Source: Halarchaeum nitratireducens (GTDB taxonomy: Archaea > Halobacteriota > Halobacteria > Halobacteriales > Halobacteriaceae). Taken from it: 64,000 nucleotides of DNA. The notes under the pieces are model-generated. The model was not told where the DNA came from, searched no databases, and saw only the letters and a list, made by a program, of their open reading frames with translations. This document shows, in pieces, positions 59,910 to 64,000 of the stretch (positions are counted from its first letter, which is position 1; the number at the start of each line of letters is the position of its first letter). The stretch lies in the NCBI RefSeq assembly GCF_014647155.1, contig NZ_BMOQ01000006.1, positions 124,001 to 188,000 of the forward strand. Direction: 5' to 3'. The translations under genes were made by a program, and so were the position numbers.

Positions 59910-60895
59910 CGCGCACCCTCCGTGGCCGCGGCGAGCGCGTCGAGCTTCGCCTCGAACTTGCCGACGGGTAAATGGAACAGCCCCGTGTTCGGAGTTAGGT
60001 ACGCGGCGTCGACGTCCGTCGTCGCGCACTTCGCGAAGCGGTCGGCTCGATCGTTGATCGTCTGCCGCGACTCGACGCGCGTGTTCTGCCCGTCGACGAC
60101 GCCGAGGAGTACTCGCGGTGGCGTGCCGTGCTCTGCGGCGAGGGTCGTCGCGGCCTCCGGGTCGGTGACGAGGTCGTAGCCGAGTCCGTCCGTGTCGGTG
60201 TCGAGGAGGCGACGGTAGAGGCCGTCGTCGGGCGCGCCCCAGTACGTGTGGACGAGCACGTCCGCGTCGGTCGCGGCCGCGACGGTGTCGATCGCGTCAC
60301 CGATCCGTTCGGACGCCTCTGCGTCCGGTGGCTCCGTTGCAAATCCCGGTTCGAGGAGCGTGAGCGTCTCGACGGCGTCCGGGAAGGCGGCGACTTCGCC
60401 CGCGAGGAACTCCGCGACCCCGTCGAGGAACGCCGCGGACGAGCCGTAGTGTTCGTCGCGTGCGAGGCCGGCGAGCGAGTACGGTCCCGGGAGCACCGCC
60501 CCGAGGTCGTCACAGCGCTCCGCCGCGGCCGACAACTCCGACGGGACGTCCCCGCTCGGCGTCAGCTCGTCGGTCACGATTGGCTCGCGATAGAAGTTAT
60601 TGTTGTCGTAGTAGCGGACGATTCCGCCGGTCCGGACGTTCTCGTGGACGCAGAGCGGATGAGCGAGGAGGTCGTCCCACCGTCCCTGTCCTTCGACGAG
60701 CCGATCGAGGCCTGCCTCGCGCTGTCGGTCGATGTAGTGACGACGAGTCGCTGCGTACGCGTCGCGCGTCGCCCGTGCCTCGTTGCCATCGATGAGATCT
60801 GATTTCTGGTGGCCCTTCAGCTCGGCGAGCCGCTCGCGCTGCCCGTCGGGAAGCGGAAAGAGGCCGACCGTCGTCGCAAGTCTATCCATGTACAT
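59906..60895 (-). CDS. MetE-type methionine synthase, N-terminal-like subunit
   Basis: A 329-residue barrel related to the other half of MetE. TVGLFPLPDGQRERLAELKGHQK begins it; VLPGPYSLAGLARDEHYG near residue 147, LLEPGFATEPPD near 186 and VDAAYLTPNTGLFHLPVGKFEAKL near 305 match the family. The zinc-binding Cys pair is lacking, so it is probably a structural or folate-positioning partner. A TATA-like AATTATTATC (near 60917-60926) gives leaderless spacing to the first ATG; a second ATG is 6 bases on. Confidence 0.85.
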   Translation of the reverse strand: MYMDRLATTVGLFPLPDGQRERLAELKGHQKSDLIDGNEARATRDAYAATRRHYIDRQREAGLDRLVEGQGRWDDLLAHPLCVHENVRTGGIVRYYDNNNFYREPIVTDELTPSGDVPSELSAAAERCDDLGAVLPGPYSLAGLARDEHYGSSAAFLDGVAEFLAGEVAAFPDAVETLTLLEPGFATEPPDAEASERIGDAIDTVAAATDADVLVHTYWGAPDDGLYRRLLDTDTDGLGYDLVTDPEAATTLAAEHGTPPRVLLGVVDGQNTRVESRQTINDRADRFAKCATTDVDAAYLTPNTGLFHLPVGKFEAKLDALAAATEGAR

Positions 60896-61060
60896 CTACC
60901 GATGGGACGCCATTTGATAATAATTTCTCCGTTGCCTATGCCTAGCAGTTATTTATATCTCGAGCCAGCTAGCCGAGGACGTGAACCGACGCAGACAACG
61001 GAGCGGCGCGATACCGATCGCCGACGCGATCGGTCCACAGGCCGTCCGGAGGTGGCGCGG
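60896..61060. promoter_or_regulatory. Divergent promoter and strong ribosome-binding site
   Basis: Toward the reductase, TTATTTATATC at 60950-60960 is a good TATA-like element with a leader of about 75 bases. GGAGGTG at 61048-61054, matching the 16S 3' end, lies 6 bases before the GTG at 61061, an unusually clear Shine-Dalgarno for this window that fixes the start. Toward metE, AATTATTATC serves as core promoter. Confidence 0.65.
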
Positions 61061-62059
61061 GTGAGCGACGCCACCGGATCGATCGGCGTGGAACTGACGC
61101 CAGACGTCCCGGCCGACGCCGTCGGCTCGCTCGCGGCCGACACCGAACGCGCCGGCTTCGACCGCGTCTTCGTCTCCGCGCACTACAACAACCGCGACCC
61201 CTTCCTCGCGCTCTCGCGCGCCGCGGCCGCGACGGAGACGATTCGCCTCGGGCCGGGGATCGTCAACCCGTACGAAACGCACCCCGTGACGCTGGCGTCG
61301 CGGATGGCGACGCTCGCGGAGCGAAGCGACGGACGTGCGCTCTTCGGACTCGGTGCCGGTGACGCGTCCACGCTCTCGGCCCTCGGTATCGAACGCGAGC
61401 GCCCCCTCCGACGCGTTCTCGAAACCACGCGTGTCGCACGCGCGCTCTGGAACGGCGAGCGCGTCGATCACGACGGAACGTTTCGCGCCGTCGACGCGGC
61501 GCTCGACTACGACGTCAGCCCGCCGCCGGTCTACGTCGGGGCGCAGGGTCCGGACATGCTCCGGATGAGCGCCGCGCACGCCGACGGGGTGTTGGTAAAC
61601 GCCGCCCACCCCGACGACCTCGCCGCCGCGGCAGCGCGGATCGACGAGGGACGCACCGATCGCGCGTCGGCGCGCGGTCCCCTCGATACCGTCGCGTTCG
61701 CCGGCGTCAGCGTCGCCCGCGATGCCGACGCCGCGCGCCGCGCCGCCCGGCCACCCGTCGCGTTCGTCACCGCGGGTGCGCCCCGAGACATCCTCGATCG
61801 ACACGGCCTCGACCCCGAGCGGGCGGCGGCCATCGGCGACGCGCTCAGCGCCGGGGCGTACGACGACGCCTTCGCGGCCGTGTCGCCCGCGATGATCGAC
61901 GCGTTCTGCATCGCCGGCGATCCCGCGGACGTCGAGGCCCGCCTCCGCTCGGCGTTCGAGCACGTCGATAGCGTCGTCGCCGCCGCCCCCCTCGGCCCGG
62001 ACCGCTCGACGGCGATCGATCTCCTGGGAACCGTCTTCGAGCGGGTGCGTGCGCCGTGA
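61061..62059 (+). CDS. mer: Mer-type F420-dependent methylene-tetrahydropterin reductase
   Basis: A 332-residue luciferase-like barrel. Landmarks: SIGVELTPDVPADAVGSLAADTERAGFDRVFVSAHYNNRDPFLAL at the N-terminus, IRLGPGIVNPYETHPVTLASRMATL near residue 62, GRALFGLGAGDASTL near 88 and PPPVYVGAQGPDMLRMSAAHADGVLVN near 150. The match to archaeal Mer is good. It would reduce methylene- to methyl-carrier, supplying methyl groups to the divergent MetE pair. Start decided by the GGAGGTG site. It overlaps the next gene by 4 bases. Confidence 0.85.
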   Translation: MSDATGSIGVELTPDVPADAVGSLAADTERAGFDRVFVSAHYNNRDPFLALSRAAAATETIRLGPGIVNPYETHPVTLASRMATLAERSDGRALFGLGAGDASTLSALGIERERPLRRVLETTRVARALWNGERVDHDGTFRAVDAALDYDVSPPPVYVGAQGPDMLRMSAAHADGVLVNAAHPDDLAAAAARIDEGRTDRASARGPLDTVAFAGVSVARDADAARRAARPPVAFVTAGAPRDILDRHGLDPERAAAIGDALSAGAYDDAFAAVSPAMIDAFCIAGDPADVEARLRSAFEHVDSVVAAAPLGPDRSTAIDLLGTVFERVRAP

Positions 62060-62898
62060 CGCACGGGATCGCAGACGACGCCCAACTCGCCCTCCTCCTC
62101 GAACTGGCCGCCACACCGAAACCGGGCAACGTCGACCGCGAACGCGACCATCCCGATCTCCGCTTCGAGCAGTTCCTCGCCGGCGCCGTCGGCGCTCGCC
62201 CCGGTCTCGACGCCGCGGCCGCTGGCGCCCCGGTCGGTACCGCGTTCGAGACCGCCGTCGCCGGCATGGCGGCGCGGGCGCGGGACAACACGCAGTTCGG
62301 CGCGCTCCTCCTGCTCACGCCGCTCGTCAGCGCGGTCGCGGTCGCCGGCGAGGCGACGCGTGCGGCCGCCGCGGACGTACTCGAGGCGACGACCGTCGAC
62401 GACGCCGCTCGGTTCTACCGCGCGTTCGAACACACCGACGTTCGCGTCGCCGATCCCCCCGACGACTTCGCCGGACTCGACGTCAGACGGGGGGCCGACG
62501 CGATCCCGACCCTCCGATCACGGGGGCTCACCCTCTCGGAGGTCGTCGTGGCGAGCGCCCCCGCCGACGGCGTCGCCCGCGAGTGGGCCACCGATTTCGA
62601 GCGGACGTTCGACGCCGCCGACTCGCTGCGGACGGGGACGGCGCCGCTCCCGGCGCGCATCTCGGAGACCTTCCTCCGACTGCTCGCGGACACTCCTGAC
62701 GCACTCGTCGCCGCACGACACGGACATGACGTCGCGGAACGCGTCAGCGACCGCGCCGCGGAGCTCGTGGACGCCGATCGCGCGGACGTCGAGGCGTGGG
62801 CCGACCGCCTCGTCGAGGCGGGGATCAATCCGGGCACGACCGCCGACGTCGTCGCCGCGGCGCTGTTCGTCGCGCTCTCTCGGGGGCTCCGTCGATGA
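62056..62898 (+). CDS. CitG/MdcB-like triphosphoribosyl-dephospho-CoA synthase family protein
   Basis: A 280-residue protein with the CitG landmarks LLLELAATPKPGNVDRERDHPDLRFEQFLAGAV near residue 12, NTQFGALLLLTPLV near 78 and INPGTTADVVAAALFVAL near the C-terminus. In archaea this family sits with tetrahydromethanopterin or methylamine genes and is unlikely to serve citrate lyase. Its place between Mer and DUF447/MptG suggests a role in making a ribose-phosphate-linked C1 carrier; this is inference. Starts inside the stop of mer (ATGA). Confidence 0.82.
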   Translation: MTHGIADDAQLALLLELAATPKPGNVDRERDHPDLRFEQFLAGAVGARPGLDAAAAGAPVGTAFETAVAGMAARARDNTQFGALLLLTPLVSAVAVAGEATRAAAADVLEATTVDDAARFYRAFEHTDVRVADPPDDFAGLDVRRGADAIPTLRSRGLTLSEVVVASAPADGVAREWATDFERTFDAADSLRTGTAPLPARISETFLRLLADTPDALVAARHGHDVAERVSDRAAELVDADRADVEAWADRLVEAGINPGTTADVVAAALFVALSRGLRR

Positions 62899-63461
62899 CC
62901 GAGTGGCCCGTTTCCCTCCGCGGCGTGACGGAGAGCGTCGTCGCCACGGAGGGCCCGAACGATCGGTGGAACGTCGCCGCGCTCGGACTCCACGCGGGCG
63001 ACGTCGTCACCGCGGAGACGTGGGGACGCACGCGCACGCGTCGCAACTTCGAGCGGACCGGCGTCGGCAACGTGTGTTTCACCCGGGACCCCCGCTTCTT
63101 CGTCGAGGCCGCACTCGCCGTCTGCGAGACCGACGAACCGACGTTCCCGGAAGCCGATGCCCGGGTCCGCGTCGACGTGACGCGCCGCGAGGCCGCCGAG
63201 CGCGACGGGACGCCGTGGGCGTCGTGGGCGCTCGAACCGACCGCCGTCACGGTCAGCGAGGAGCGCGTCCCGCTCACGAACCGCGGGTTCGCGGCCGTGA
63301 TCGAGGCGACGGTCGCCGCCTCGCGCCTCGGCGTCGACGCCTACGACGACGCCGTCCTCCGCCGCCGGCTGGAACACGCGACCGCGGTCGCTCGCCGGTG
63401 TGGGGGGCCGGCGGAACGCGACGCGATCGACCGCGTGCACGACCTCGTGGAGCGCCCGTGA
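62895..63461 (+). CDS. DUF447 family protein
   Basis: A 188-residue protein with ESVVATEGPNDRWNVAALGL at the N-terminus, ARTRRNFERTGVGNVCFTRDPRFFVEAALAV-like sequence near residue 43 and RGFAAVIEATVAASRL near 140. DUF447 proteins have a flavin-reductase-like split barrel and are found with archaeal tetrahydromethanopterin genes. It overlaps CitG by 4 bases and MptG by 1 base, so all three are tightly coupled. Enzymatic role unknown. Confidence 0.82.
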   Translation: MTEWPVSLRGVTESVVATEGPNDRWNVAALGLHAGDVVTAETWGRTRTRRNFERTGVGNVCFTRDPRFFVEAALAVCETDEPTFPEADARVRVDVTRREAAERDGTPWASWALEPTAVTVSEERVPLTNRGFAAVIEATVAASRLGVDAYDDAVLRRRLEHATAVARRCGGPAERDAIDRVHDLVERP

Positions 63462-64000
63462 TGGCCGACACCGAGCGCGCGTCCGTCTCCGCCGGGGCGC
63501 GCCTCCACTTCGGGTTCACGACCCTCTCGACCGAACACGACCGCCTATACGGCAGTCTCGGCGTCGCACTCGCCGATCCCCGCGTGACGGTGACGGCGAC
63601 GCCCGCCGACGCGGTCGTCTGCCCCGACGTCGTCGCCGACTCCGTTCGCCGCACCGTCGACGCCCTCGGCGTGTCTGGCGCACGCGTCGAACTGACCGAG
63701 ACCCTCCCCCGACACGTCGGGCTCGGGAGCGGCACCGCGACCGCCCTCGCGACGACGGCGGCCATCGCTCGCGTGTACGACCGGCGTCCGCGCGTCCGCG
63801 AGCGCGCCCCGGTCCTCGACCGCGGCCGCCGAAGCGGTATCGGCGTCGCGGCCTTCGAGGGCGGCGGCTTCGTCCTCGACGCCGGCCGGTCGACCGATAC
63901 CTGTGGGACCCCCTCTCGGACGCCACCGTCGGACGGGTCGTGGACGGTCCCGCCGGTCGTCGCCCGCTACCCCGTCCCGCCGGCGTGGCGGTTCGTGCTC
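63461..64000 (+). CDS. mptG: Beta-RFAP synthase (MptG), 5' part
   Basis: Partial gene of at least 180 codons cut by the window end. It is a GHMP-kinase-fold protein: ARLHFGFTTLSTEHDRLYGSLGVAL at the N-terminus and LPRHVGLGSGTATALATTAAIARVY near residue 85, then GRRSGIGVAAFEGGGFVLDAG near 124. These match beta-ribofuranosylaminobenzene 5'-phosphate synthase, the first committed step of tetrahydromethanopterin biosynthesis. Its presence in a haloarchaeon implies a methanopterin-like C1 carrier or a modified folate. Confidence 0.85.
   Translation, partial: MADTERASVSAGARLHFGFTTLSTEHDRLYGSLGVALADPRVTVTATPADAVVCPDVVADSVRRTVDALGVSGARVELTETLPRHVGLGSGTATALATTAAIARVYDRRPRVRERAPVLDRGRRSGIGVAAFEGGGFVLDAGRSTDTCGTPSRTPPSDGSWTVPPVVARYPVPPAWRFVL

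Noticed and set aside
1-64000. CRISPR array, rRNA or tRNA genes
   Set aside because: No regularly spaced repeats of CRISPR type and no cloverleaf or rRNA-like sequence was noticed by eye.
63461-64000. MptG as evidence for a methanogen
   Set aside because: Everything else (acidic proteome, ISH elements, Orc1 origin layout, Tat lipoprotein) points to a haloarchaeon; MptG homologues also occur outside methanogens.

Overview
The window looks like a haloarchaeal (Halobacteria) replicon segment. The coding DNA is GC-rich and encodes strongly acidic proteins. Many genes have an archaeal TATA-like box about 27 bases before the start codon, which implies leaderless transcripts. Archaeal markers include Orc1/Cdc6, a group II chaperonin, F420-type luciferase-like reductases, ISH-type transposase relics and MptG. 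Whether this is a main chromosome or a megaplasmid cannot be decided from 64 kb. All functional calls rest on motif recognition by eye; no database search was run.

From 1 to 44 kb the window is dominated by uptake and breakdown of purines, pyrimidines, hydantoins and related cyclic ureides. In order: an ECF-type importer (278-3653); a nucleobase permease and adenine deaminase (3881-7051); a urate-to-allantoin block of hydantoinase/allantoinase, UraD, uricase and 5-hydroxyisourate hydrolase (7160-10567); a purine-deaminase-like amidohydrolase and an Lrp regulator (10695-12894); a ParA/acidic-partner pair (13140-14445); a hyuA-hyuB-racemase operon whose racemase is frameshifted (14693-19358); asparaginase, an F420-type oxidoreductase, a NodB/PuuE-type deacetylase and two SDRs; a polyamine/opine-type ABC importer with two ATPases (23801-32187), interrupted on the opposite strand by a divergent chaperonin; a carbamoylase and a second hydantoinase (32288-34963); a biotin-dependent PxpABC-like set (35369-39750) holding the domain complement of urea carboxylase as separate proteins; and methylmalonate/malonate-semialdehyde dehydrogenase plus a class III aminotransferase (39918-42881).

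From 42.9 to 50 kb lies a mobile and replication region. It holds a complete-ended IS5-type element with an 8-bp target duplication, an internally deleted transposase and a passenger membrane gene. It also holds an Lrp regulator, a DUF3830 gene with an in-frame stop, and Orc1/Cdc6 beside a candidate origin with inverted repeated boxes, followed by IS relics around a two-gene regulator/partner cassette. One origin-type box and a related CTACC/GGTAG palindrome recur at the parA promoter about 31 kb away, suggesting that replication and partition share recognition sites.

From 50 to 54.9 kb is a sulfur-transfer cluster (TusA, DsrE-like, rhodanese-metallo-beta-lactamase fusion, split YeeE/YedE transporter, HTH regulator, broken DUF302 gene). 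After that come an ADP-forming acyl-CoA synthetase, an XRE/DUF2178-like pair, and a one-carbon cluster running off the window: split MetE (two genes), Mer-like reductase, CitG/MdcB-like protein, DUF447 protein and the start of MptG.
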